From NCBI GenBank assembly GCA_029570835.1, contig JAKPTX010000146.1, forward strand, positions 47,257 to 111,256: a DNA stretch of 64,000 bases. The letters are read 5' to 3'. Positions 35,477 through 43,573 of the stretch are shown here, in pieces. The notes under the pieces were generated by a model that was not told the DNA's origin, did not search any database, and worked only from the letters and a program-made list of their open reading frames with translations. The translations under genes were made by a program, and so were the position numbers. Every line of letters begins with the position of its first letter. Position 1 is the stretch's first letter. The DNA comes from Bacteroidota bacterium (GTDB lineage: Bacteria; Bacteroidota; Bacteroidia; Bacteroidales; WCHB1-69).

Positions 35477-36969
35477 AATGTTATTCGCATCGTAGTACCT
35501 CTATCTACAATGGATGACTTCACATAAAGTTTACCTTTATGATAGGTTTCGATTATTCTTTTTGCCAAAGTCAACCCTAAACCCCAACCTCTGTTTTTTG
35601 AGGTATAGCCCGGTTTAAAGATCGTTTTAAGATTCCGGGATGTAATCCCTTTTCCGGTATCCGAAAGATCAACATGGATTTGATTTTCCTCTTCGATAAC
35701 TTCAATAATAATAACACCGGATCCCTCCATGGCATCTACTGAATTTTTGCATATATTCTCTATAACCCACTCTAAAAGATATCTGTTTACCGGTAATAAA
35801 ATTTCTTCATCTGGTCGATTCATAATCCTGATTTCTACTTTTGAAGAAATTCTCGTCTGAAGATATCCTATGAAATCATATATTATTGCAATAATATTCT
35901 CTTCTCTTAATTCCGGAATGGAGCCTATCTTTGAAAACCGTTGCGTGATCATTTCCAGGCGAGATAGATCCTTTTGTACTTCCAGCATTATCTCCTGCAA
36001 ATCCTCACGATCTTTGATTAATTCATGCCATGCTAATAAAGCTGAAATAGGCGTACCCAATTGATGTGCTGTCTCTTTTGACATTCCTACCCATACCTGA
36101 TCTTGCTCTGATTTCCTCCCAAAATTAAATATCATGTAGGCGATAACAATAAAAATGAAAATAAAAAGAGATTGAACATAAGGAAAATATCTCAGACGTG
36201 TCAACACACTCGATTCTTCATAAAAAACATAACATGTTCCTTTATTAGGAAGATAAATTTTAATGGGGGGATGAGCCTTTGCCATTTTATCTGCCAATTG
36301 TCTACATTGTCCGGGTGTTGCAATTTGAGCAGTGTCAATATTCCCAAAGTCATAAACCTGAGTTAATGCAGAATCTGTAATGATAACCGGTATAAATGAT
36401 TCATTAATAACAACTTCCTGAAAAAATGATTGAACCAGATTATCAATTACCAATTTTAAGTTGGTATATATCTGAGATTCTTTAAAGTAAACCCACATGT
36501 ATCGATTTTTATAATATGAGATTTTTACACTGTCATACTCATCTAAAAATGGCTTGATCTCATCAATATGCTGCATCTTTTGGTACTCAAGATCAATATT
36601 AACAGCACAATTGATAGTTCCATCCTGATTAACAAGAAGTGTGGGTATGGTTGAATTGGAAGATATAAAATTGAGATAAAAGGTGATATCTTCATTGAGG
36701 TCCGCTTCACTCACCTTTTGAATTGCTTGTGCCAAAAAAGATGCCCGTTTTTTCTCTTCTCTCCGTATTTGTTCAAAAAAAAGATCCGTATGATTAACTA
36801 ATTCGGCTTTATAAACAATCGCATCTGCCCAAACATTGACCTTTCTTCTCTCTTCTTCCGCAATCTTTTTGATCAACGAATTGGAATAAAGCATCAATAA
36901 AATAAAAATGACTGACGCCGATGAAAACAGCAGCCATTTCCATCTCCTTTTATTGGTATAGAGGTTCAT
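35461..36969 (-). CDS. membrane sensor histidine kinase
   Basis: 502 residues. Two transmembrane helices (about 13-31 and 260-282) enclose a periplasmic sensor region. The H-box is SKETAHQLGTPISALLAWHEL, followed by N box ICKNSVDAM, G1 box DTGKGI and G2 box GWGLGLTLAKR of the ATPase domain. The AHQLGTPIS variant is typical of Bacteroidota kinases. No response regulator is adjacent, so it is an orphan kinase here. It is 10 bp downstream of the MoxR gene and probably on the same transcript. Confidence 0.92.
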   Translation of the reverse strand: MNLYTNKRRWKWLLFSSASVIFILLMLYSNSLIKKIAEEERRKVNVWADAIVYKAELVNHTDLFFEQIRREEKKRASFLAQAIQKVSEADLNEDITFYLNFISSNSTIPTLLVNQDGTINCAVNIDLEYQKMQHIDEIKPFLDEYDSVKISYYKNRYMWVYFKESQIYTNLKLVIDNLVQSFFQEVVINESFIPVIITDSALTQVYDFGNIDTAQIATPGQCRQLADKMAKAHPPIKIYLPNKGTCYVFYEESSVLTRLRYFPYVQSLFIFIFIVIAYMIFNFGRKSEQDQVWVGMSKETAHQLGTPISALLAWHELIKDREDLQEIMLEVQKDLSRLEMITQRFSKIGSIPELREENIIAIIYDFIGYLQTRISSKVEIRIMNRPDEEILLPVNRYLLEWVIENICKNSVDAMEGSGVIIIEVIEEENQIHVDLSDTGKGITSRNLKTIFKPGYTSKNRGWGLGLTLAKRIIETYHKGKLYVKSSIVDRGTTMRITLKKGD

Positions 36970-36979
36970 CTCATTATGG

Positions 36980-37957
36980 TTAGATACTTTCTATCAGTTT
37001 ATCAATTATATTTTCTATTGTTATCCCTTCTGCCTCAGCTTTATAGTTTTTAATAATTCTGTGTCTTAAAATATTATGGGCTACTGCTCTCACATCCTCT
37101 ATATCCGGAGAATACTTGCCATTAAGAACAGCATGTGTTCTTGCACCAATAATCAAAAATTGAGATGCTCTGGGACCCGCTCCCCACATTAAATAATCTT
37201 TTGCCCAAGGATGTGCATTGGTTCCATTTGGACGTGTAGAAGAGGCTAAATTCACTGCATATTGATACAAATTATCCGTAATAGGAATCTTTTGTAATAG
37301 CTTTTGGTAAAATATAATCTCTTCTATAGTCAAAACCTGTTGTGGTTCCACCATATCTCCATGAATCGTACTCTTCACAATATCTATTTCTTCATTAAAT
37401 GTTGGATAATCCAAATAGATATTAAACATAAAACGGTCTTGTTGAGCCTCTGGCAATGGATATGTTCCCTCTTGTTCTATTGGATTTTGAGTAGCTAAAA
37501 CAAAAAACGGATCCGGCAGGTCATAAGTTACCGCATTCATACTCACAGATCTCTCTTGCATTGCTTCAAGAAGAGCTGACTGTGTTTTTGGAGGAGTTCT
37601 ATTAATCTCATCTGCCAATACAATATTGGCAAAAATCGGTCCTTTAACAAACTTAAATTTTCTATTTTCATCAAGGATCTCTGTCCCCATAATATCAGAT
37701 GGCATTAAGTCTGGAGTAAACTGAATCCGGTTATAGGAAAGACTGATTGATTTTGCAATTGTTGTAATCATTAATGTCTTAGCCAAACCAGGAACACCTA
37801 TCAAAAGCGCGTGACTACGGCTAAACATAGCCATCAATATATTTTTTACAACTTCATCTTGACCAACAATAACCTTACTGATCTCTTTTTTTAATTCTGC
37901 GTATTTTTCTACAAAAGCTTCTATTGCTTCTACATCATTAGTAAATTTGATATTCAT
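36980..37957 (-). CDS. MoxR family AAA+ ATPase
   Basis: 325 residues. Walker A is GVPGLAKT, Walker B is VLADEINRTPPKTQSALLEAMQE, and sensor/arginine-finger regions follow (LATQNPIEQEGTYPLPEAQQDRFMF, ending IGARTHAVL). MoxR ATPases act as chaperones that help assemble or activate enzyme complexes, often with DUF58 and VWA proteins. None of those partners is adjacent; the neighbours are a SurA-like isomerase (13 bp upstream) and a sensor kinase, which hints at envelope stress or protein maturation. Confidence 0.93.
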   Translation of the reverse strand: MNIKFTNDVEAIEAFVEKYAELKKEISKVIVGQDEVVKNILMAMFSRSHALLIGVPGLAKTLMITTIAKSISLSYNRIQFTPDLMPSDIMGTEILDENRKFKFVKGPIFANIVLADEINRTPPKTQSALLEAMQERSVSMNAVTYDLPDPFFVLATQNPIEQEGTYPLPEAQQDRFMFNIYLDYPTFNEEIDIVKSTIHGDMVEPQQVLTIEEIIFYQKLLQKIPITDNLYQYAVNLASSTRPNGTNAHPWAKDYLMWGAGPRASQFLIIGARTHAVLNGKYSPDIEDVRAVAHNILRHRIIKNYKAEAEGITIENIIDKLIESI

Positions 37958-37970
37958 CTATATTTTAGTT

Positions 37971-39314
37971 TTATGGAATGTTCCATTCTATAACGAAAGG
38001 ACAACTTTTATATTTTTCTGAAATTTTTATATTTGTTACTTGAACTTTTTTTAATATCCACTGATCTATTGCTTCTTGTTTTTTTTCTTCCAACGCAGCA
38101 CTTTTAATAATATCGTAATCCTCTATTAAATTTGCTTTATGTTCTTTTGTTCTTTCTTTTAAGAAAAGAATTCTATAAGACATAACACCGTCCTCATTCA
38201 CATAGGGTGTAGGGGTTGAATATTCTCCAACATTTAATTTTTGTAAAACAGCAAAAGTTGCCGGCTCTGTTGATTCTTTATCAAACTTAAAAGATCCCGT
38301 ATATTTATTAGTTACCCAGCCTCCATTATTTTTAGTTAAATCATCTGAAAATCTTTTTGCAGCTGCGGAAAAATCAATTCCTTCTTCAATAATTAATGGA
38401 CGAATTGAATCTAAGAACTCTAATGCTTTAACTTGTTCTTCTGTTGATGGTTTAGGTTGTAACAAAATATGAGCACAATTAATGGACTCCCCTTTTCTTT
38501 CTATCATTTGAATAATATGATATCCCGCTTTTGTTTGTACTATTGAAGAGATCTCCCCAGGTTTTAATGAAAATGCAACTGCTTCAAATTCAGGATATAA
38601 CACTCCCCTTTCAACGAATCCTAATACACCCCCTCTTGCTGCACTCCCGGGATCATCCGAATAGAGACGAGCTAACATGGAAAACTTTTCTCCTTTCAAC
38701 ACTCTTTCTCTATATTCATTTAATCTGTTTTTAATATTCTCTATCTCTTCCGTACTTACCGGGGGCACTTTAACTATATGTCCATATTCAAAAGTTTCCG
38801 GAATAATTGGTAAACTATCTTCACTAAATTTACCCATGAATGACTTAACTTCTGAAGGAGTTACAGTGATATCTTCCGTTATTTTATATGTTATTCTTTC
38901 TGCGATAAGGGCATTAAACATAGGTTCAACCATCTCTTTTTTAATATCTGCTATCGTTTTACCAAAATGTTGCTCAATGATTTTTGCATCCCCTCCAACA
39001 GAATTTAACCAAACTTGCATCCGTGCGTCTATCTGTTCATCCAACTCTTTTTGAGTAATAATAATACTATCCAAATCAGCTTGATGTATCATGAGTTTCG
39101 AAAAAATCAGATCTTGTAATACAATACATTTTATCTCATCAATATCATCCGGACTTTTAACTGTACTTATTCTTTCAGCATACGCTTTTTCCAAATCTGA
39201 TTGTAAAATAATCTCTCTTCCAACAATGGCAATGATTCCATCAACCGTTACTTGGGAAAAAACATTAAAAACTATCAAAATAAACGCCAAAAAAGAGATT
39301 GTTTTTTTTATCAT
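37971..39314 (-). CDS. SurA-like periplasmic peptidyl-prolyl isomerase
   Basis: 447 residues with a signal peptide (MIKKTISFLAFILIVFNVFSQ), an N-terminal SurA-type chaperone region (about 22-170) and two parvulin domains (about 175-275 with FEYGHIVKVPP, ARLYSDDPGSAARGGVLGFVERG; and about 280-390 with CAHILLQPKPS, KRFSDDLTKNNGGWV). It helps outer-membrane proteins fold in the periplasm. Two parvulin domains in tandem plus the N-terminal region match SurA. Confidence 0.9.
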   Translation of the reverse strand: MIKKTISFLAFILIVFNVFSQVTVDGIIAIVGREIILQSDLEKAYAERISTVKSPDDIDEIKCIVLQDLIFSKLMIHQADLDSIIITQKELDEQIDARMQVWLNSVGGDAKIIEQHFGKTIADIKKEMVEPMFNALIAERITYKITEDITVTPSEVKSFMGKFSEDSLPIIPETFEYGHIVKVPPVSTEEIENIKNRLNEYRERVLKGEKFSMLARLYSDDPGSAARGGVLGFVERGVLYPEFEAVAFSLKPGEISSIVQTKAGYHIIQMIERKGESINCAHILLQPKPSTEEQVKALEFLDSIRPLIIEEGIDFSAAAKRFSDDLTKNNGGWVTNKYTGSFKFDKESTEPATFAVLQKLNVGEYSTPTPYVNEDGVMSYRILFLKERTKEHKANLIEDYDIIKSAALEEKKQEAIDQWILKKVQVTNIKISEKYKSCPFVIEWNIP

Positions 39315-39341
39315 CTTTTAAAGTTTTAAAGATTTTATAAT

Positions 39342-39794
39342 TTATTGCATGGATTCTTCTTCAATCATATCCTCAGCAATAAAACGAAAAAGTTCATTTT
39401 TATTTGATAAAAGAAGAAGAGTATCTTTATTAATGACATAACGATTCATATCTTTATTCAGTGTTTGAAAAAATATTTTTTCCAAATCCATATTTCTACA
39501 CATTTTTTTGGTAGCACCTGTGGGATCAATTTTTATTGATTTTTTTGAAAATGTAAAATTTCCGAAAAAACGATTACAACCTGTTGAACCATTGAATTGA
39601 CCTACATTATTAAAGACGATATTCACTTTAGTTTCTGTTTCCGGTATAAGTTTTCCTTCAATTGTTTTCAAAACCCAATTTGTTCCTATCAATGGTTTGT
39701 TTTCTGCATTTTTTCTTGATTCCATTGTCTTACAACCTGTGATTACAAGTAAAAGAATTAAAATAGGAAATGCTATTATTGTGTTATATTTCAT
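39342..39794 (-). CDS. META domain lipoprotein (HslJ-like)
   Basis: 150 residues from the ATG at 39794, giving a lipoprotein signal with lipobox LVITGC. A longer frame upstream overlaps the EngB gene and has no signal. The META domain follows: GTNWVLKTIEGK, VNIVFNNVGQFNGSTGCNRFFGNF, and a conserved MCRNMDLEKIFF. HslJ-like proteins affect resistance to some stresses in other bacteria; the exact role is unknown. The start overlaps the end of engB by 11 bp. Confidence 0.9.
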   Translation of the reverse strand: MKYNTIIAFPILILLLVITGCKTMESRKNAENKPLIGTNWVLKTIEGKLIPETETKVNIVFNNVGQFNGSTGCNRFFGNFTFSKKSIKIDPTGATKKMCRNMDLEKIFFQTLNKDMNRYVINKDTLLLLSNKNELFRFIAEDMIEEESMQ

Positions 39795-40410
39795 ACTGTT
39801 TAATTTTATTTTCTCTATACATATCGTTAATTTCTTCAATGTATTGTAATATTTGCTCTCTTCCTTCACCTGTTTCGGCTGAAGATATTAACATATCCGG
39901 AAGTGGGTCCCAATATTCCGATAATTGTTTTTTATACAATTCTATGTTTTTTTGAAATTTTGTTTTAGAAAGCTTATCTGTCTTGGTAAAAATAAGAGCA
40001 AAAGGTACAGACCACTCCCCCATTAAGTTAATAATTTCTAGGTCATTTGATTGAAGTTCTAACCTGGAGTCAACCAGTATGAAAAGGAGCATTAAATTTT
40101 CTCTATGAGTAATGTAATCTAAAATCATTTTAGACCACTTCTCCCTCATTGCTTTGGATGTTTTAGCATAACCATAACCGGGCAAATCAACAAGATACCA
40201 TTCATCATTCACAATAAAATGATTAATAGTTTGTGTTTTACCTGGTTTTGACGATGTTTTCGCCATTTTATCACGATTAGCAAGCATGTTGATAAGAGAA
40301 GACTTACCTACATTAGATCTTCCAACAAAAGCATACTCCGGATATTTAGCTTCCGGAGCATCTTTCCAATGTACAACACTTTGTAAGTAAGATATTGTTT
40401 TAACTTGCAT
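39784..40410 (-). CDS. engB: ribosome biogenesis GTP-binding protein EngB/YsxC
   Basis: 208 residues, the usual length. G1 is GRSNVGKSSLINML, G2 lies in KPGKTQTINHF, G3 is DLPGYGYA and G4 is FTKTDKLSK. It is a TRAFAC-class GTPase that assists late assembly of the 50S subunit. It precedes the META lipoprotein and overlaps it by 11 bp, so the two are probably co-translated. Confidence 0.95.
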   Translation of the reverse strand: MQVKTISYLQSVVHWKDAPEAKYPEYAFVGRSNVGKSSLINMLANRDKMAKTSSKPGKTQTINHFIVNDEWYLVDLPGYGYAKTSKAMREKWSKMILDYITHRENLMLLFILVDSRLELQSNDLEIINLMGEWSVPFALIFTKTDKLSKTKFQKNIELYKKQLSEYWDPLPDMLISSAETGEGREQILQYIEEINDMYRENKIKQYEI

Positions 40411-40423
40411 ATTTTAAATACAA

Positions 40424-41359
40424 TTACTCCTTTTTTCTTCTATATGAAAGAATATGTCTTTTCTTTTTCTCCTCGTAAATATCTGCTATTGTGATCAAAA
40501 TAGCTATTTCCTCTACTTCTCCAAACTCGGGATTACGAGATGCCCCAAAACACCGCATAGTTGATGAAAGAGAGATATATGATTTAATCAGCGGTGGTAT
40601 TGATTCTTTAAGATTTCTAATATTTTCATTCAAATACCTAAAATCTTCCTTGAACGAATCTTGTTTAAAAATTAACTTAAGTGGTTCTCCTTTTGGATCC
40701 ACAATAACGGGATGGAATGGAGCCACCAGATTTTCATCCCCCTTAAAATATTTATTCAAAAAAGTTAATATCCAATTTCGAGCAATTCGATTATAATTAT
40801 CATACATCGTCATCTTTCCAAAAAAATATTTTATGTCCGAATTATCTACTGAAAGCGCACCTAATCCATCCCATAAATTATCTAATGAAAAAAGACCCAA
40901 TCTTGGATTATTCGTACCCTGATACTTTGGTTGAACAAAGCTTCGTCCCAATTCTATTGTTTCTTGCCATTCATTTTCGATAAATTTGGGAGATAATCTA
41001 AATAATTTTGATGTCGGTGTGTGTGGATAACCATGGGCATCCAAAGGAACATCTTTGCATCGTATGTATCGATAAGAACTAATAATTTCTTCAGTTTCTT
41101 CATTCCAAACCAATAACTGTACAAAGGGAACCTCTGCCGTATCATATTCATCAATATCCGCTTTTAAGCCTGTTCCACCTCCAGCCTCTCTAAAAGTAAC
41201 TTCCCGAAGCCTCCCAATCTCAAGCATTGTATTAGGAGCATTATGAGCTGTAATCAAATAAATTGAATTCCCTCCAACATTTGTAGTCCTCAAAAACTTG
41301 TCCTCAGTTAATTCTGATTTTATTAATTCTCTGTCAATAGGATCAATAATCTTTTCCAT
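40424..41359 (-). CDS. glsB: GNAT/hemolysin-like N-acyltransferase, GlsB-like
   Basis: 311 residues with an OlsB-type acyltransferase domain (LREVTFREAGGGTGLKADIDEYD, FVQLLVWNEETEEIISSYRYI, ELGRSFVQPKYQG). In Bacteroides, GlsB uses acyl-ACP to N-acylate glycine and GlsA then adds an O-linked chain to make glycine lipids. Here the gene follows a PlsC-like gene by 17 bp, the same pairing, which supports the assignment. No experimental proof in this organism; the substrate amino acid is inferred. Confidence 0.72.
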   Translation of the reverse strand: MEKIIDPIDRELIKSELTEDKFLRTTNVGGNSIYLITAHNAPNTMLEIGRLREVTFREAGGGTGLKADIDEYDTAEVPFVQLLVWNEETEEIISSYRYIRCKDVPLDAHGYPHTPTSKLFRLSPKFIENEWQETIELGRSFVQPKYQGTNNPRLGLFSLDNLWDGLGALSVDNSDIKYFFGKMTMYDNYNRIARNWILTFLNKYFKGDENLVAPFHPVIVDPKGEPLKLIFKQDSFKEDFRYLNENIRNLKESIPPLIKSYISLSSTMRCFGASRNPEFGEVEEIAILITIADIYEEKKKRHILSYRRKKE

Positions 41360-41376
41360 TTATTATTGTTTTATTA

Positions 41377-42183
41377 TTAATTACTCATTTTATAAACTTG
41401 TTCTTTCAACCAGGTTGCCCACTCATGATCTGTTTTTTCATTTGTAAAAGTTGTATATGGAATGACCTTACCAAAGGTAATTGTATATTCTTTTCCTTTT
41501 TGTTTGAACATTTCTGAAGGAAGAAGTATCATTTCAATATTCACTTTTATTTTTAACCTTTTTCTCCATCTGGCAACTCTGTAGAATAACTTACTATTTT
41601 CTGCTTTAAAAAACACCGGGATAATATCACGTTGATATTGTTTTGATTTTGTTATTACCGTTTTTCTCCAAGGGGGATCCTCTAAAATTCCTTTATTTTT
41701 TCTTGAAACCAATCCCGCAGGAAAATAAAGTATCAAATTATCTGACTCAAACACTTCATTAATAATCTGTGAAAATTCTTTGGTACTTTTGCCATGTTTA
41801 TTAATCGGAATCAACACTGAATGTAACGGTTCCAATTGCATAATCAAATCATTGGCAGGCACTTTAATATCCTTTCTGTAATTTCCAAGAATCTCTATCA
41901 TTATCACTCCATCCAACCCACCCAGTGGATGATTTGATGCTACAATATACCTACCTGTTTTGGGAATATTTTCCTCATTGATGATTCTATAAGAAACTTC
42001 AGCAGCTACTTTTCTAGTATTTTTTGCAAACTCAAAAGAATCTTCATTTCCATGTTCTTCTAGAAATAGATTTATATCATCTTGATGCACAAGTTTTTCT
42101 AACCACCGAATTACAAAACCGGGTAGATACTTTGCTAATTTTTTATTTTTTGAAGCTATTGCTTCTTTAACATTTACTTTCAT
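41377..42183 (-). CDS. glsA: lysophospholipid acyltransferase-like O-acyltransferase, GlsA-like
   Basis: 268 residues of the PlsC superfamily. The catalytic motif NHPLGGLDG replaces the usual NHxxxxD layout but retains the His and Asp four residues apart, and FPAGLVSRK supplies the second glycerol-phosphate-type motif. The NHPLGGLD variant is characteristic of this subfamily. Next to the GlsB-like gene, it likely O-acylates an N-acyl amino acid. One predicted amphipathic N-terminal helix fits a peripheral inner-membrane enzyme. Confidence 0.75.
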   Translation of the reverse strand: MKVNVKEAIASKNKKLAKYLPGFVIRWLEKLVHQDDINLFLEEHGNEDSFEFAKNTRKVAAEVSYRIINEENIPKTGRYIVASNHPLGGLDGVIMIEILGNYRKDIKVPANDLIMQLEPLHSVLIPINKHGKSTKEFSQIINEVFESDNLILYFPAGLVSRKNKGILEDPPWRKTVITKSKQYQRDIIPVFFKAENSKLFYRVARWRKRLKIKVNIEMILLPSEMFKQKGKEYTITFGKVIPYTTFTNEKTDHEWATWLKEQVYKMSN

Positions 42184-42186
42184 AAA

Positions 42187-43464
42187 TTAGTATTTATTAG
42201 ATAACCACAATGATGGATTTAACGTAGATGTATTTTTCCATACTTCAAAGTGCAATTCATATCCTGATCCTCCGGATGCTTTTGCAACAGTTCCTATAAT
42301 TTGTTTTGTTTTAATTTTATCTCCTTTCTTTACGGTAACTGTTGCTAAATTCTGATAAACTGTCAAATATTCCCCGTGTCTGATCATCACAACTTTAGTT
42401 CCCCCCATATCTAATATTCCTGATACAACTCCATCAAAAATAGCTCTAACCTGGGTTCCCGGTTCCACCAAAATATCAATCCCTTTATTATCGATTACGA
42501 TAGAAGGAACATCCGGATGGGGTGCTGTCCCAAAATCAGAAATTTTACTTCCTTTTGCCACCGGCCATGGTAATTTTCCTTTATTATTGACAAAAGAGTT
42601 ACTAACTAATGCTTCTTCCGGTGTCAAAGTCAACACCGGAGCTGCAGATGTTGTAGTTGTTGTTTTTGAACTTATTGTTGCACCTGATTTTTTAGCTGCT
42701 TCAGCTCTTTTTCTTTCATTTTCCGCTTTAATTTCAGCTTCAATCGCCCTTTTTATAGCTCTATCCAGTTCAACTCTCTTTTTTTGTTTAGCCTTTAATT
42801 CTGCCACTAACTCTTTTTCTCTCTTTTTCAATTGATTTGCAGATCGGGTCTTTGTCGTCCTATCCCTTTCTAAATTCTTAACTTCTTTCTCTTTCCCTTC
42901 CAATATTTCAATCTTTTCATCTTTCAAAATTTCAATTTCTGCATTCTTTTTTTCAATTTCTTCTTTTGTTTTATTAATCAACGTAACCTGAGTTTTTACA
43001 TTCTCTGAGAAAATATTATAATATTTAGCTCTTCGATACATCTGAGAAAAATTATCCGCAGATAACAAAAAGGTTATTTTATCAATAAATTTTCTGTTTT
43101 TATACGCTAAATAGACTACCCTCTCATAGTCTGTTTTCATATACTCTAACTTTTTATCAAGGTCTCTGGAAAGTTTCGTGTTTAAATCTATTTCCATTTC
43201 CATTTGATAAAGTTCATTATTCAATTCTGTGATCAATCGTTCACGATTACTAATCTGTTTTCTTAGCAATTGGAGTTCGTTTAAAGATGTTTTTTTATTT
43301 GATCTTACCTGATCTATCAACTTTTGAGTATGTGCTATATCATTCTCAATAACTTTTCTGTTACTTTTTAAGCTCTCACTTGATTGTGAAAAAAGAACAG
43401 ATATAAGTGTTAATCCACTAATTATCAATACCGTTAGCCACTTTAATACCTTCATACTATTCAC
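42187..43464 (-). CDS. EnvC-like LytM protein (murein hydrolase activator)
   Basis: 425 residues with a signal anchor, a long coiled coil (about 35-260) and a C-terminal LytM/M23 domain (about 305-420). In the LytM domain the usual zinc ligand before the DI pair is asparagine (DNKGIDI) and the first His of the HxH motif is glutamate (YELHFEV), so zinc binding is probably lost. Coiled coil plus degenerate LytM is the hallmark of EnvC, which activates amidases at the septum. The start could be the Met at codon 4. It is 3 bp upstream of the GlsA-like gene on the same strand. Confidence 0.87.
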   Translation of the reverse strand: MNSMKVLKWLTVLIISGLTLISVLFSQSSESLKSNRKVIENDIAHTQKLIDQVRSNKKTSLNELQLLRKQISNRERLITELNNELYQMEMEIDLNTKLSRDLDKKLEYMKTDYERVVYLAYKNRKFIDKITFLLSADNFSQMYRRAKYYNIFSENVKTQVTLINKTKEEIEKKNAEIEILKDEKIEILEGKEKEVKNLERDRTTKTRSANQLKKREKELVAELKAKQKKRVELDRAIKRAIEAEIKAENERKRAEAAKKSGATISSKTTTTTSAAPVLTLTPEEALVSNSFVNNKGKLPWPVAKGSKISDFGTAPHPDVPSIVIDNKGIDILVEPGTQVRAIFDGVVSGILDMGGTKVVMIRHGEYLTVYQNLATVTVKKGDKIKTKQIIGTVAKASGGSGYELHFEVWKNTSTLNPSLWLSNKY

Positions 43465-43547
43465 ATCTGTTATGAAACTCTACCACAATCTACAAAAATA
43501 TAAAACTTATTTGAATATACGCATTTTTTTTGAATTAATATCAAAAA

Positions 43548-43570
43548 AAAAGGAGCCGATGGCTCCTTTT
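43548..43570. terminator. rho-independent terminator downstream of the MFS gene
   Basis: AAAAGGAGCC (43548-43557), loop GAT, GGCTCCTTTT (43561-43570). It lies just after the minus-strand MFS gene; the A run on the plus strand at 43543-43551 gives the T tract for the minus transcript. Confidence 0.85.
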
Positions 43571-43573
43571 AAT

